Notes: generated by a model not told the origin, from the sequence alone. DNA of 64,000 nt from Wenzhouxiangella marina (GCF_001187785.1 NZ_CP012154.1:3590501-3654500); one strand, 5' to 3'. Counted from the stretch's first letter, positions 36,441-45,611 are shown. Translations and numbers: made by a program.

Positions 36441-36902
36441 TCATAACCAGCGCCGCACGCGGCGACAGTAGATGTCGAAGTCGGCCCCGAAACGCTCGCG
36501 CAGCGCGCGCTCTTCGGGGACGATCTGAAAGCGACTCAGCCACAGCATGCACAGGGGCACGGTGACGAGCGCCCAGAGGGAGCCGAGCCTGAAGGCCCAG
36601 GCCGCGAGCAGCAGGACGAAACCCAGATACATGGGGTTGCGGGTGAAGCGGTAGATGCCGGTGACCACCAGGGAAGAGGCGCCTTCCGGACGCGTCGGAT
36701 CGACCGTGGTCCCGACGCGGGCGAAGGCCCGCAGCCCCGCCAGGCAGACGAACAGGCCCAGGGCGCCGAGAATGACCGTGCCCGCGTCCCAGACCGGCTC
36801 GGGCAGGACCGGGCCGGGCCAGCGGCCCGCCACCGCCCAGCCGGCTGCCCCGCACAGGGCGACCAGCAACACCGGCGGCAGACGCTTTTCAAGAACGCGC
36901 AA
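36441..36902 (-). CDS. Isoprenylcysteine carboxyl methyltransferase (ICMT)-family protein
   Basis: A 153-aa membrane protein. The C-terminal half has the ICMT/phospholipid-methyltransferase pattern: VVTGIYRFTRNPMYLGFVLL, then EERALRERFGADFDIYCRRV (the EE...F...Y..Y-like SAM/headgroup motif). About four hydrophobic segments are seen. The substrate is unknown. The start appears to be TTG at 36902, with an AGGCGGGA-like site upstream. Confidence 0.78.
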   Translation of the reverse strand: MRVLEKRLPPVLLVALCGAAGWAVAGRWPGPVLPEPVWDAGTVILGALGLFVCLAGLRAFARVGTTVDPTRPEGASSLVVTGIYRFTRNPMYLGFVLLLAAWAFRLGSLWALVTVPLCMLWLSRFQIVPEERALRERFGADFDIYCRRVRRWL

Positions 36903-36929
36903 GACGTTCCCGCCTCTCGGGGCGCCTCG

Positions 36930-37388
36930 TCATCGGGGCAGGTAGCGCGCCGGCATTTCCAGCCCGGCCCGCTCGTCATCCCAGACCATGGCGCTGATCC
37001 GCCACCGCCCGTCGAGCTTGTAGAACTGGATGCTGTTGATGCCGCGCTTGAGCCGGATTTGCCGCTCGGCATCGGCGAAGGCCTCGTAGCTGCTGAAGAC
37101 CTGGGCGATGCAGCCGAAGATCTCGATGCGGTTGCAGAGCTCCACCTCGTAGAAATCGCGGCCGCCCATCTTGGCCTCGAAATTGGCCGGGTAGTTGGCC
37201 ACCGCGATGAACTCCGCCCGCGGCTGGCCATCGCCATCGATCACCGTGCGGATCATCCGCGCGTCCGGCAGAAACAGCTCGGCCTCTCGCCCCCAGTCGC
37301 GGGCCCGATCACCGGGGCCGGAAACCAGGGCATAGAGCTCGTCGATGACGGCCTGGATGCTCCCTCGATCGTCCATCGCCTCGCTCAT
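36930..37388 (-). CDS. NTF2/SnoaL-like protein
   Basis: A 152-aa cytoplasmic protein with a predicted cone-shaped alpha+beta NTF2-like fold: IQAVIDELYALVSG at the start, then FYEVELCNRIEIFGCIAQVF and GINSIQFYKLDGRWRISAMV. Such proteins are small enzymes or ligand binders; no specific function can be given. It overlaps the cupin gene upstream by 4 bp, so the two are probably cotranscribed. Confidence 0.7.
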   Translation of the reverse strand: MSEAMDDRGSIQAVIDELYALVSGPGDRARDWGREAELFLPDARMIRTVIDGDGQPRAEFIAVANYPANFEAKMGGRDFYEVELCNRIEIFGCIAQVFSSYEAFADAERQIRLKRGINSIQFYKLDGRWRISAMVWDDERAGLEMPARYLPR

Positions 37389-37870
37389 CTTTCAGGGCCC
37401 GGCTCGATCAGGTGCACCAGCTCCGGGGCCAGCGCCAGAAGCGCCCGACCCAGGGCCGGCTGGGCGTCGATCATCTCGAAGTCCTCCCAGTCGAAGCCCG
37501 GACCGACCGTGCAGCCCATCAGCACGGGACCGTCCATCGGCTCGGCCGCCTGCCAGCTGCCGGCCGGGACGACGTGACAGTATCGCCCAACCCGCGAAGA
37601 CAGCTCCAGACACTGCGGTGCTTCGCCGTCGCCCTGCCAGAGGTACAGACGCAGACCGCGACCACGATAGAGGTTCCAGACCTCGTCGGAGCCGACGCGG
37701 TGAAAGCGACTGTGCTCGCCAGCGTCGAGGGCGTAGTGGATATGGGTCAGGGCCTTGCGCACCGCGCCCCGATGGGTAATGACCTCGTCCGACGACTCGA
37801 ACAGTCGCCGAAAGCGCCCGCCTTCGGGGTGGGCTTCCAGTTCGGCCATGGCTTCGGATGGGGCATCCAT
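37385..37870 (-). CDS. DUF985-type cupin protein
   Basis: A 161-aa cupin. HPEGGRFRRLFES at the start, HIHYALDAGEHSRFHRVGSD and EVWNLYRGRGLRLYL form the barrel core, followed by HVVPAGSWQAAEP and GCTVGPGFDWEDFEM. This matches DUF985 cupins, whose substrate is not settled. Neighbouring small genes (NTF2-like, VOC) lie on the same strand with short spacing, suggesting one operon of small-molecule enzymes. Confidence 0.82.
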   Translation of the reverse strand: MDAPSEAMAELEAHPEGGRFRRLFESSDEVITHRGAVRKALTHIHYALDAGEHSRFHRVGSDEVWNLYRGRGLRLYLWQGDGEAPQCLELSSRVGRYCHVVPAGSWQAAEPMDGPVLMGCTVGPGFDWEDFEMIDAQPALGRALLALAPELVHLIEPGPER

Positions 37871-37879
37871 CGTCGGGCC

Positions 37880-38239
37880 TCAGGCCGCCGGCTCGGACCA
37901 GACGGCGAACTCGTTGCCGCTGGGGTCGGTGAAATGGAAACGCCGGCCACCGGGAAAGTCGAAGATCGGCTGAACGACCTCGCCCCCGGCCGCCTCGACC
38001 TTGGCCAGGGTCGACTCGAGATCGGCGGAGTAGAACACGATCAGCGCACTGCCATTGGCCGCTACCGCGACCCGATCCGAGCGGAAGAACCCGCCGTCCA
38101 GGCCCTGATCGGAAAAGGAACTGTAATCGGGACCGTAGTCGGTGAACTCCCAACCGAACACCCGGGAAAAGAAGCGCTTGCTGGCCTCCAGGTCCCGGGC
38201 CGGAAACTCGACGTAATTGATCTTCTCATGGGCAGGCAC
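37880..38239 (-). CDS. VOC-family (glyoxalase/bleomycin-resistance-like) protein
   Basis: A 119-aa VOC protein. KINYVEFPARDLEASKRFF opens the first beta-alpha-beta unit. HFTDPSGNEFAVWSE closes the second with the metal-site Glu. The start is GTG at 38239, because AGGAG lies 7 nt upstream; an in-frame TTG further up would be too early for that site. The substrate is unknown. Confidence 0.85.
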   Translation of the reverse strand: MPAHEKINYVEFPARDLEASKRFFSRVFGWEFTDYGPDYSSFSDQGLDGGFFRSDRVAVAANGSALIVFYSADLESTLAKVEAAGGEVVQPIFDFPGGRRFHFTDPSGNEFAVWSEPAA

Positions 38240-38314
38240 GGTGCGACTCCTGTTCAAAACGGCTCCCCGACCGAGACTAGCAGACCCGCCAGGGCATTCC
38301 CATGCCGGCCCGAA

Positions 38315-38404
38315 TCAACCGCCGATCTTCTCGAAGCGCGGGCGCCATTCACCCTGGATCTCGACCTGCTCCGAGAACATCGGGAAGGGATCGAGTTCGG
38401 TCAT
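38315..38404 (-). CDS. Possible 29-aa micro-ORF or gene remnant
   Basis: A short ATG-to-stop frame between the VOC gene and a membrane protein gene. The product begins MTELDPFPMFSEQVEI and ends FEKIGG. Codon use is like the neighbours. It could be a micro-protein or the relic of a longer gene. No homology can be claimed. Confidence 0.3.
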   Translation of the reverse strand: MTELDPFPMFSEQVEIQGEWRPRFEKIGG

Positions 38405-38413
38405 GGTTCAAGC

Positions 38414-38896
38414 TCACATGCGACGGATGAAGGGAAGCCGCAATCCCCACCTCAGGACAAGCAGGGTCAGCGGCAGGACGATCAGGGCCCCGGAATAGAA
38501 CCAGAAGAGTTTGCTGGCCAGATCACCGCCCTGAAAACCGGAGCCCGGTGCAAAACTGAAGCTCAGGTTTCCGGCCAGCAGCGTCGAGACGGGAACCCAG
38601 GCCAACGCGGCCCGGAAAGCAGCGCGGCTGACACGAGCGAGAGCGGCATCCAGGCGGGGCCAGCCTTGATTCGCGGGCACGAACAAAAGGACCGGTACGG
38701 CGGCCAGACCGATCAGGCCGAGCCAGGTGCTCAGGGTTCCGAAGGGAACCAGCGGCGCCGTCCACAGCACGGCGTTCAACCAGGGATGCCCCGTCACCAG
38801 CAGAGCCCCACTGAACGCCACGGCGACAAGGCTCACCGCCAGCGCCGGGGCACGCCAGCGGCGCGCCCTGCCCCGCCGGTACTCAACGCGAGCCAT
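38414..38896 (-). CDS. Hypothetical membrane protein
   Basis: A 160-aa protein with a basic N-terminus (RVEYRRGRARRWR) and four hydrophobic segments at about 15-35, 44-68, 85-108 and 128-150. The family is not recognised. ATG 38896 follows the inside-positive rule; the open frame upstream lacks hydrophobic or conserved sequence. Confidence 0.6.
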   Translation of the reverse strand: MARVEYRRGRARRWRAPALAVSLVAVAFSGALLVTGHPWLNAVLWTAPLVPFGTLSTWLGLIGLAAVPVLLFVPANQGWPRLDAALARVSRAAFRAALAWVPVSTLLAGNLSFSFAPGSGFQGGDLASKLFWFYSGALIVLPLTLLVLRWGLRLPFIRRM

Positions 38897-38930
38897 CAGC
38901 CTACAGAACCCGGACGCATTCGGACATTTC

Positions 38931-39608
38931 CTAGCCCTTCTCGGATCGGCCGCGCGTGCGCAACCAGTAGCCCCAGTACACCAGGGCCAGCGCGGCGGCA
39001 CCGAAGGCGGGGAACAGCATGGCATGAAAGCCCACGCTCAGAAACAGCAGCGCGCCGATGCTTCCGCCGATGATGAAACCCAGAATCAGGAGCAGGTACA
39101 GCATGGCCCTGCGGGTGTTGAAGGCATGACCTCGAAACCAGGCGCCGAACATCGTGCCGAGATCCGTGAACAGGCCCGACACATGGGTGGTGCGAACCAC
39201 CGCCCCGCTGTAGGTGCTCACCATGCCGTTCTGCAACCCGCAGGCCGCCGAGGCCAGGTAGTGGCCCGAGGTCGATCCCGCCAGCAGCGCCAGCATGGCG
39301 CCCAGCAGAAGCAGGGTCTCGATCAACAGGGCCACCCCGTAGCGGCGCCCCAATAGCAGGGCTTCCCCGCCCACCAGCGCGCCGGCAAGGGCCGCGCCGA
39401 GAACGAAGGCCAGTATGATGCCGAGCAGATGGATGCTGTCCGAGACGTCCAGTTCGGCCAGCGCCAGGCTCAACAGGGTGGAGGTGCCGGTCAGATGCGA
39501 CACGGATTGATGCTCGAAGCCCAGCAGGCCGATGGCATTGGCCGCCCCGGCGATGCAGGCCAGCCAGAAGCCGCCGACCTCGACCCAGCGTGGTAGTCGG
39601 GTGATCAC
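38931..39608 (-). CDS. DUF1275 (YoaK-type) membrane protein
   Basis: A 225-aa integral membrane protein with about six helices. The conserved parts are AGAANAIGLLGFEHQSVSHL, the nearby TGTSTLLSLAL, and ACGLQNGMVSTYSGAVVRTT, which defines DUF1275. The function is unknown. The start is GTG at 39608. The 3' end is followed by the unrelated membrane protein gene on the same strand. Confidence 0.85.
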   Translation of the reverse strand: MITRLPRWVEVGGFWLACIAGAANAIGLLGFEHQSVSHLTGTSTLLSLALAELDVSDSIHLLGIILAFVLGAALAGALVGGEALLLGRRYGVALLIETLLLLGAMLALLAGSTSGHYLASAACGLQNGMVSTYSGAVVRTTHVSGLFTDLGTMFGAWFRGHAFNTRRAMLYLLLILGFIIGGSIGALLFLSVGFHAMLFPAFGAAALALVYWGYWLRTRGRSEKG

Positions 39609-39614
39609 GCCCGG

Positions 39615-40325
39615 CTACCCAAGGCTCGTCACCTCATCCAGGGCCCAGGCCACCGCCGCTTCCGCGTGCACGATCGTGGTGTCGATCAGCGGCACCGGCG
39701 TGTCATCCTGGGCCACCAGCAGGCCGATCTCGGTACAGCCCAGAATCACCGCCTCGGCGCCGCGTTCGGCCAGCACGGCGATGATCCGGAGGTACTCGGC
39801 CCTGGAGGCCTCGTTCAGCTCGCCACGGCAGAGCTCCTGGTAGATCACCCGGTGCACGGTGTCGCGGTCCATCCGATCGGGCACCAGCACCTCGAGCCCG
39901 AAGCGCTCGGCGAGGCGACCCTTGTAGAAATCCTGCTCCATCGTGAAGGCCGTCCCCAGCAGGCCGACCGACCGGATCTCCCGCTCGACCAGGCGCTCGG
40001 CCGTCGCATCGGCGATGTGCAGCAGGGGGATGCGGATCGCCGCCTGCACCTCCTCGGCCACCCGATGCATGGTGTTGGTGCCGATCAGCAGGCACTCGGC
40101 GCCGGCGGCCTCGATCTGCCGAGCGGCCTCGGCCAGTCGCGCGCCGAGGGTCGGCCAATCATCCGCCCGCTGCAGGGCCTCGATCTCCGCGAAGTCCAGG
40201 CTGAGCAGGGCGATGCGCGCCGAATGCAGACCGCCCAGGCGCGCCTTCACACCCTGGTTGATCAGGCGGTAGTACTCGAGGGTGCTTTCCCAGCTCATGC
40301 CGCCGAGCAGTCCGATGGTCTTCAT
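39615..40325 (-). CDS. Aspartate/glutamate racemase-family protein (YgeA-like)
   Basis: A 236-aa enzyme of the Asp/Glu racemase superfamily. IGLLGGMSWESTLEYYRLIN matches the N-terminus. The two catalytic-site regions are CLLIGTNTMHRVAEEV and AVILGCTEIGLL. The first normally carries Cys but here reads TNTMH, a substitution known in YgeA-type broad-specificity racemases; the second keeps Cys in GCTE. It overlaps the macro-domain gene by 4 bp. Confidence 0.85.
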   Translation of the reverse strand: MKTIGLLGGMSWESTLEYYRLINQGVKARLGGLHSARIALLSLDFAEIEALQRADDWPTLGARLAEAARQIEAAGAECLLIGTNTMHRVAEEVQAAIRIPLLHIADATAERLVEREIRSVGLLGTAFTMEQDFYKGRLAERFGLEVLVPDRMDRDTVHRVIYQELCRGELNEASRAEYLRIIAVLAERGAEAVILGCTEIGLLVAQDDTPVPLIDTTIVHAEAAVAWALDEVTSLG

Positions 40326-40867
40326 CTCGAGTCCTCCCGCGCGCGCGTCCGCCCATCGGCATCGGCGCCGGCCAGCTGTGCCTTCATCAAGCGATAGAGC
40401 TCGTCTTCGAAGCAGTAGAACACCACCTCTTCGATCGAGACGGGAATGCGATCGAAGACCTTGTTCACCACTCGATAGGCGATTTCGCAGGCGGCGGCCT
40501 TCGGAAAGCCGTAGACCCCGCAGGAGATGTTCGGAAAGGCGATGCCCTTGAGCCCGTGTTCATGCGCCAGCTGCATCGACTGGATATAGCAGGAGGCCAG
40601 CAGGGATTTCTCGCGCTGCTGTCCGCCCTGCCAGACCGGGCCGACCGTATGGATCACGTAACGCGCGGGCAGCTCGTAGCCCCGCGTGAGCTTGGCCTGG
40701 CCGACTTCGCAGCCACCCAGGGTCTCGCACTCTCGCAACAGGCCCGGACCGGCCGCCCGATGAATGGCGCCGTCCACGCCACCGCCGCCCAGCAGGCTGG
40801 GGTTGGCGGCATTGACGATGGCGTCGCCGCGATAGCTCGTGATATCGCCCTGAACCACTCGAATCAT
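40322..40867 (-). CDS. ymdB: Macro-domain O-acetyl-ADP-ribose deacetylase (YmdB-like)
   Basis: A 181-aa macro domain. GDITSYRGDAIVNAANPSLL, the GGGGVDGAIHRAAGPGLLREC catalytic loop region and AFPNISCGVYGFPKA match MacroD/YmdB enzymes that remove ADP-ribose-linked groups or hydrolyse O-acetyl-ADP-ribose. ATG 40867 begins the fold. It lies upstream of, and overlaps, the racemase gene, so the two are probably cotranscribed. Confidence 0.87.
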   Translation of the reverse strand: MIRVVQGDITSYRGDAIVNAANPSLLGGGGVDGAIHRAAGPGLLRECETLGGCEVGQAKLTRGYELPARYVIHTVGPVWQGGQQREKSLLASCYIQSMQLAHEHGLKGIAFPNISCGVYGFPKAAACEIAYRVVNKVFDRIPVSIEEVVFYCFEDELYRLMKAQLAGADADGRTRAREDSR

Positions 40868-40930
40868 GGTCGCGTCGCTGCTCCCGGATGACCTGAGACC
40901 CCATTCTGCACGATCCGGTAGGATGCGGGG

Positions 40931-41836
40931 ATGGACTGCGCACTGGATGCCTGGTCGGCGCTGGGCCGACGACGCCGAATCGGAGGACACGAGCTCTTCG
41001 TGATCGACAGTGGCGAAAGCGATCGCCCAGCCCTGCTGCTGATCCACGGCTTCCCGACCTCCTCCTGGGACTGGGCACCGCTCTGGGACGCCCTGTCGGC
41101 GTCACACCGGCTCATCGCCTTCGATCTGCTCGGCTTCGGCTTCAGCGACAAGCCCGACCCGCACGACTATCGCATCTCCGAGCAGGCCGATCTCTGCGAG
41201 GCGGTCCTGGGCGATCTCGGCCTCAGCGAGGCGGACCTCATCGCGCACGACTATGGCGACACGGTGGCGCAGGAACTGCTGGCACGGCAGAACGAAGGCC
41301 GTAGCCCCATTCACTGGCGCAGCGTCTGCCTGCTCAACGGCGGCCTGTTTCCCGAGACGCACCGACCGCGGCTGATTCAGAAGCTGCTGGCCGGTCCTCT
41401 CGGACCGCTGCTGAATCGCCTGACCTCGAAGCAGCGCTTCGACACCACCCTGCGAGCCATCTTCGGGCCCGAGACGCCACCCGGACAGGACCTGCTCGAC
41501 GGCTATTGGCGCCTCCTCAATCACGGTGGCCGACGCGCGCCGACGCATCGCCTGCTGGACTACATCCGCGAGCGCCGTCTACACCGCAAGCGCTGGCTAG
41601 ACGCTCTGATTTACAGCGAGGTCCCCATCGGCCTGATCAACGGCTCCGCCGACCCGATCTCCGGTGCGCACATGGTGGCGCGCTACCGGGAGCTGATCCC
41701 GAGAGACGACTTCATCGTCGAACTGCCTCGGATCGGCCATTTTCCGCAGGTCGAAGCACCCTCCCGGGTTGTCGAGGCCTACCGGAATTTTCTTCGGTCA
41801 CGCGGACGCCGAGTGGCAGCAAGGGCCTTTTGCTGA
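40931..41836 (+). CDS. Alpha/beta hydrolase (epoxide hydrolase/haloalkane dehalogenase-like)
   Basis: A 301-aa alpha/beta hydrolase. The oxyanion HG motif is LLIHGFPTSSWDW. The nucleophile is Asp in DLIAHDYGDTVAQE (about residue 102). The late acid is near NGSADPISGAH and the His in ELPRIGHFPQVEAP. An Asp nucleophile points to epoxide or haloalkane hydrolysis rather than esterase activity; the substrate is unknown. Confidence 0.86.
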   Translation: MDCALDAWSALGRRRRIGGHELFVIDSGESDRPALLLIHGFPTSSWDWAPLWDALSASHRLIAFDLLGFGFSDKPDPHDYRISEQADLCEAVLGDLGLSEADLIAHDYGDTVAQELLARQNEGRSPIHWRSVCLLNGGLFPETHRPRLIQKLLAGPLGPLLNRLTSKQRFDTTLRAIFGPETPPGQDLLDGYWRLLNHGGRRAPTHRLLDYIRERRLHRKRWLDALIYSEVPIGLINGSADPISGAHMVARYRELIPRDDFIVELPRIGHFPQVEAPSRVVEAYRNFLRSRGRRVAARAFC

Positions 41837-41860
41837 GCGAAAGGATGACCCTGAAAAGTC

Positions 41861-42265
41861 TCAGGGCTCGGGCGGCGCCCAATTCATCCCCGACAGCACC
41901 GCCAGCAGAACGATCAGCTGCGAGCAGACCATGGCCAGAAAGACGCCGATCGGGTGGTCCGGTACGCCCTGCTGGAGCAGCCAGGCGAGATAGACTGCCA
42001 GCGGTGCGTTGATACTCAGCAGGAGCCAGCGCGCGGACCATCGTCCCCGGGCAAGCGGCAAGCTGGCGAGCAGATTGACGCCGGCCGCCGATAACAGGAT
42101 CAGGCCCGGCAGCATCAAGGCCACCGACCCGTTCGCACGCGGCACGGTGGCGGTCAGATGGCCCGAGCCACCGACCAGCAGGAACAGACCGAGGAGCAGG
42201 CTCATTCCTGCAACCAGGGCATCGAGGCCGTTTCGCTCGACGCTCATCGTTTCAGAAACCGACAT
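41861..42265 (-). CDS. Hypothetical membrane protein
   Basis: A 134-aa protein with four hydrophobic helices (roughly 20-40, 48-70, 80-100, 108-128), unrecognised family. ATG 42265 overlaps the response regulator gene by 14 bp; ATG 42247 would avoid overlap. Being translationally coupled to a two-component system, it may be a target or accessory of that system, but this is inference. Confidence 0.6.
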   Translation of the reverse strand: MSVSETMSVERNGLDALVAGMSLLLGLFLLVGGSGHLTATVPRANGSVALMLPGLILLSAAGVNLLASLPLARGRWSARWLLLSINAPLAVYLAWLLQQGVPDHPIGVFLAMVCSQLIVLLAVLSGMNWAPPEP

Positions 42266-42929
42266 CGCGCTCACCGGTTCGGACCAGGCCGCTTTCATAG
42301 GCGAAGACGACGGCCTGGGCCCGGTCGCGCAGGCCCAGCTTGGACAGCAGGCTCGAGACGTGGGTCTTCACCGTGGCCGCGCCGATGTGCAGGGCCTCGG
42401 CGATCTCTGCATTGCTGTTGCCGTCGGCGATGGCGATCAAGACGTCCCGCTCGCGATCGGTCAATCGCTGCAGTCGCTCCTCGAAGCCACGGTCAGTTCC
42501 GAGACGCTCGGCAAAGCGTCCGATGAGGCGCCGGGTGATCATCGGCGACAGCATCGCGCCCCCCTCGGCCACGGTTCGAACCGCGCTGACCAGATCTTCC
42601 GGTGGAATGTCCTTGAGCACGAAACCGCTGGCACCGGCCTGCAGTGCCCGATAGACGTATTCATCGGGATCGAAGGTCGTCAGGATGATGACTCGGGTGG
42701 ACTCAGCCGCCGCGGCCAGGATGCGCTCGGTGGCCTCCAGGCCGTTCATTTCTGGCATGCGGATGTCCATCAGGATCACGTCGGGCCGATGGTGCGCCGC
42801 CCGTTCGATCGCCTCCAGACCGGTACCCGCCTCGGCCACGACCTCGATGCCGTCGGCATGGTCCAGCACCATGGCCAGGCCACGCCGCACCAGCGCCTGA
42901 TCATCGACCACCAGCACGCGCACGCTCAT
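42252..42929 (-). CDS. NarL/LuxR-family response regulator
   Basis: A 225-aa two-domain regulator. Receiver domain: VLVVDDQALVRRGL, phosphoacceptor Asp in DVILMDIRMPEMNG, Thr in IILTTFD, Lys in GFVLKDIP. The C-terminal LuxR-type HTH is at about 150-215 (LTDRERDVLIAIADGNSNAE). It overlaps the sensor kinase gene by 4 bp and is its obvious partner. Confidence 0.93.
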   Translation of the reverse strand: MSVRVLVVDDQALVRRGLAMVLDHADGIEVVAEAGTGLEAIERAAHHRPDVILMDIRMPEMNGLEATERILAAAAESTRVIILTTFDPDEYVYRALQAGASGFVLKDIPPEDLVSAVRTVAEGGAMLSPMITRRLIGRFAERLGTDRGFEERLQRLTDRERDVLIAIADGNSNAEIAEALHIGAATVKTHVSSLLSKLGLRDRAQAVVFAYESGLVRTGERDVGF

Positions 42930-44152
42930 GCCTCCCCTCCGCCGGTAGCGGCGCTCGATGGGATGGAAACGGGCAGCACCGCCCGGACTTCGAATCCGCG
43001 CGCCCCCCGGGCTCCAGCGCTCAGATGACCACCGAGTAGCGTCGCACGCTCCCGCATGCCGGCGATGCCATGACCTCCGGGTAGACGCGCAGCCCCACCC
43101 GGTCCGTCATCGATCACCGACACGATCAGCTCCCCGTTCTGGCGCTCGATCGACACGGTCACGTTCACCGGGGCACCTGCATGCTTGATCACGTTGGTCA
43201 GCGCCTCCTGAACGATGCGAAAGACGGTCAGCTGAAGCTGCGTCGACAACTGGCTCAGGTCACCGCGGGTCTCCAGAGCAACCTCCGGTCCCGCTTGTTC
43301 CACCCGGCGGACCAGCGCCGGCAGTTCATCGATGCCCGGCTGCGGATCCAGCGCCTGGCCGGACTCGCTGGGGCGGAGCACGCCGAGCAGGTGGCGCATT
43401 TCCGTCAGCGCCTGACGGCCCGCCTGCTCGACCGCGGCGATCGCGGTCGCCGCCGCCTCGGTATCGGCCTTCATTACCGTGCGCGCCGCACCGGCCTGGA
43501 CGGTCATCAGGCTGATCTGGTGGGCGATGACATCGTGCATTTCCCGGGCGATGCGCGTGCGCTCGGCGGCCACCGCCCGTTCGGCTTCGGCATGCTGCGC
43601 TCGCTCCATCTGCCGGGCGTGTTCTTCCAGGAGACGCAGGTACTCCCCCCGAAAGCGCAAGCGTCGGCCAACGTACCAGACCAGCAGCACGAGCATCCCC
43701 GTCATCCAGGCGCCCGGGCCCGGCATCGTGGTCAGTTCGAGATCGCTCACCACCAGGGCGAACGCGGAGAGCGCGCCGGCAAGACTTCGGTGCCGATCCG
43801 CTTCATGCCTGCCCAGGCTGTACAGGGAAACGGCCAGGCCGACGAGGCCCTCGACCGGTCCGATGAGCTGGACCAGTACGGCACAGAGCAGGATCACGAG
43901 ATGCACTCGCCAAGGATGATCCCGACGCCATAGCAGGGCGAAGTGCGCGGTGAAGGCGCAGAGATAGACCGCCTGCCCCGAAAAGCTCGCCAGCGACCAG
44001 GCCGCTCCGTCTCCGCTGCGGGACCACATCAGCAGCGTGGCCGCGAAGGCCAGCGTGGCAACGACCAGATCACTCAGACGAGGCCAGCGCTCGAACAGGC
44101 CCTGAGCCGGCCGCACGGGTCGAGGCAGGACGGACGCATCCGACTCAGCCAT
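42926..44152 (-). CDS. NarL-type sensor histidine kinase (HisKA_3)
   Basis: A 408-aa kinase. About five N-terminal membrane helices (residues 25-165), then the HisKA_3 dimerisation domain with the phospho-His in RTRIAREMHDVIAHQISLM. The HATPase domain follows: EALTNVIKHAGAP (N box) and VIDDGPGGAARLPGGHGIAG (G boxes). No periplasmic sensor domain is seen, so sensing is probably intramembrane. It is paired with the downstream response regulator. Confidence 0.93.
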   Translation of the reverse strand: MAESDASVLPRPVRPAQGLFERWPRLSDLVVATLAFAATLLMWSRSGDGAAWSLASFSGQAVYLCAFTAHFALLWRRDHPWRVHLVILLCAVLVQLIGPVEGLVGLAVSLYSLGRHEADRHRSLAGALSAFALVVSDLELTTMPGPGAWMTGMLVLLVWYVGRRLRFRGEYLRLLEEHARQMERAQHAEAERAVAAERTRIAREMHDVIAHQISLMTVQAGAARTVMKADTEAAATAIAAVEQAGRQALTEMRHLLGVLRPSESGQALDPQPGIDELPALVRRVEQAGPEVALETRGDLSQLSTQLQLTVFRIVQEALTNVIKHAGAPVNVTVSIERQNGELIVSVIDDGPGGAARLPGGHGIAGMRERATLLGGHLSAGARGARGFEVRAVLPVSIPSSAATGGGEA

Positions 44153-44369
44153 CGAAGCGGCCTGATCCTGGTGCGTTCGAGCGAAGGAGGAAGGGGTTCA
44201 TGCAGGAAGCATAAACCAGGGCTGAGGCGCGTTCATGCGCCCTGGGAGGGAGCGGCTCGGTGGGTTTCTCCGCCTTGAGGAGGAGCCACGAATCCGGCTG
44301 AGGGCCGATGTGCATCGAGGAGGCGGCGGGCATCCTGTCCAACCAGAATCCACCGAAGCAGGCTGACCC

Positions 44370-45194
44370 ATGAACGACATCGCCCTCGACACCCCCGCAA
44401 GCCGAGCCGCGCTCGGGCGCCGAGCCGTGCAGGCCTCGGCCAGGCTCTGGTTCCTGATCGCCGCCCTGGGCCACGGCATCTTCCTGATCTACATCCTGGC
44501 GGTCTTCTTTCCGCCCGTGGCAAGCCACGGACTGGCTGGCCTCGACGGCCTGCACCTGCCGTCAGGCTTCCGGGAGGGCGACGCCCTGGGCAATCTCGCC
44601 GCCGTGTCCCACGTACTGCTGGCAGCTCTGGTGATTGGCGGTGGCCCTTTGCAACTGATTCCCGGCGTTCGCCAGCGCTTTCCGATCTTCCACCGCTGGC
44701 TTGGCCGTGCCTATCTTTTCGCCGCCATGCTCAGCGCCCTCGGCGGGCTCTACATGACCTGGACCCGCAGCCCGATCGGCGACCTGCTTTCGAAGGCCGG
44801 GATCTCCATCGATGCCATCCTGATCCTGGTCTTCGGCGCCATGGCGCTTCGCAGCGCGCTGGCCCGCCGCTTCGACCTCCATCGGCGCTGGGCCATGCGC
44901 CTGTTCCTCGCCGCGAGCGCCGTCTGGTTCTTTCGCGTCGGCCTGATGGCCTGGGTCACGCTGACCGGTGGCATCGGGATCGATTTCGAGACCTTTACGG
45001 GACCGTTCCTGTACGTGCTCGGCTTTGCCCAGTACCTGCTGCCCCTGGCCATGCTGGAATGGTACTTCCGCGCCCACCGCAGCTCCGATCAGGGCATGCA
45101 GCTCGCCTTCTCGATCACCCTGCTTCTGCTGACCGGCGTCATGAGCATCGGCATCGGCACCGCGACCATGGGCATGTGGTTGCCTCGAATGTGA
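44370..45194 (+). CDS. DUF2306-family membrane protein
   Basis: A 274-aa protein with seven or so hydrophobic segments. HRWLGRAYLFAAMLSALGGL and DLHRRWAMRLFLAASAVWFF are the paired His-containing motifs of DUF2306 membrane proteins. The function is unknown. It is read divergently from the histidine kinase gene across about 217 bp. Confidence 0.8.
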   Translation: MNDIALDTPASRAALGRRAVQASARLWFLIAALGHGIFLIYILAVFFPPVASHGLAGLDGLHLPSGFREGDALGNLAAVSHVLLAALVIGGGPLQLIPGVRQRFPIFHRWLGRAYLFAAMLSALGGLYMTWTRSPIGDLLSKAGISIDAILILVFGAMALRSALARRFDLHRRWAMRLFLAASAVWFFRVGLMAWVTLTGGIGIDFETFTGPFLYVLGFAQYLLPLAMLEWYFRAHRSSDQGMQLAFSITLLLLTGVMSIGIGTATMGMWLPRM

Positions 45195-45221
45195 ACCTGG
45201 CCGGGAAACGCCTGGATGCGT

Positions 45222-45611
45222 TCAGCGTTTCCCCAGCAAGACGGCCAGCAGCAAGAGCCCGAGGACCAGCAGGATCAGACCCGGATCCAGGAGCAGTCCG
45301 CTCACCGGGACCGCGCCGACATCGACCTGCCCCATCCGTGCGGGCAGGCCGACCAGCGTGAGGACCAGCAGACTGCCCAGACCCAGGCCTGCGGTCCGGC
45401 GCTGCATGCGAGGGCCCGCCAGGGCGGCCCCGATCAGCGCCGCCACGGCGACCAGGCACTGCAACGCCTGCAGAACGAAGGGCCAGCCAGGATCGGCACC
45501 GCTGGCCCACAGATCGACCAGCCGGTACGTCGCCAGACCGGCCAGGATCAGAAAGACGAGCAGGCAGATCTTCATCAACCCACCCATTGCGCCGCGTTCG
45601 AATTCAGTCAT
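45222..45611 (-). CDS. Hypothetical membrane protein
   Basis: A 129-aa protein with four hydrophobic stretches. The best are at about 13-32 and 108-126, ending LLGKR. The family is not recognised. It overlaps the following gene on the same strand by 8 bp, and both probably form a small operon. ATG 45611 was chosen for that coupling. Confidence 0.6.
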   Translation of the reverse strand: MTEFERGAMGGLMKICLLVFLILAGLATYRLVDLWASGADPGWPFVLQALQCLVAVAALIGAALAGPRMQRRTAGLGLGSLLVLTLVGLPARMGQVDVGAVPVSGLLLDPGLILLVLGLLLLAVLLGKR

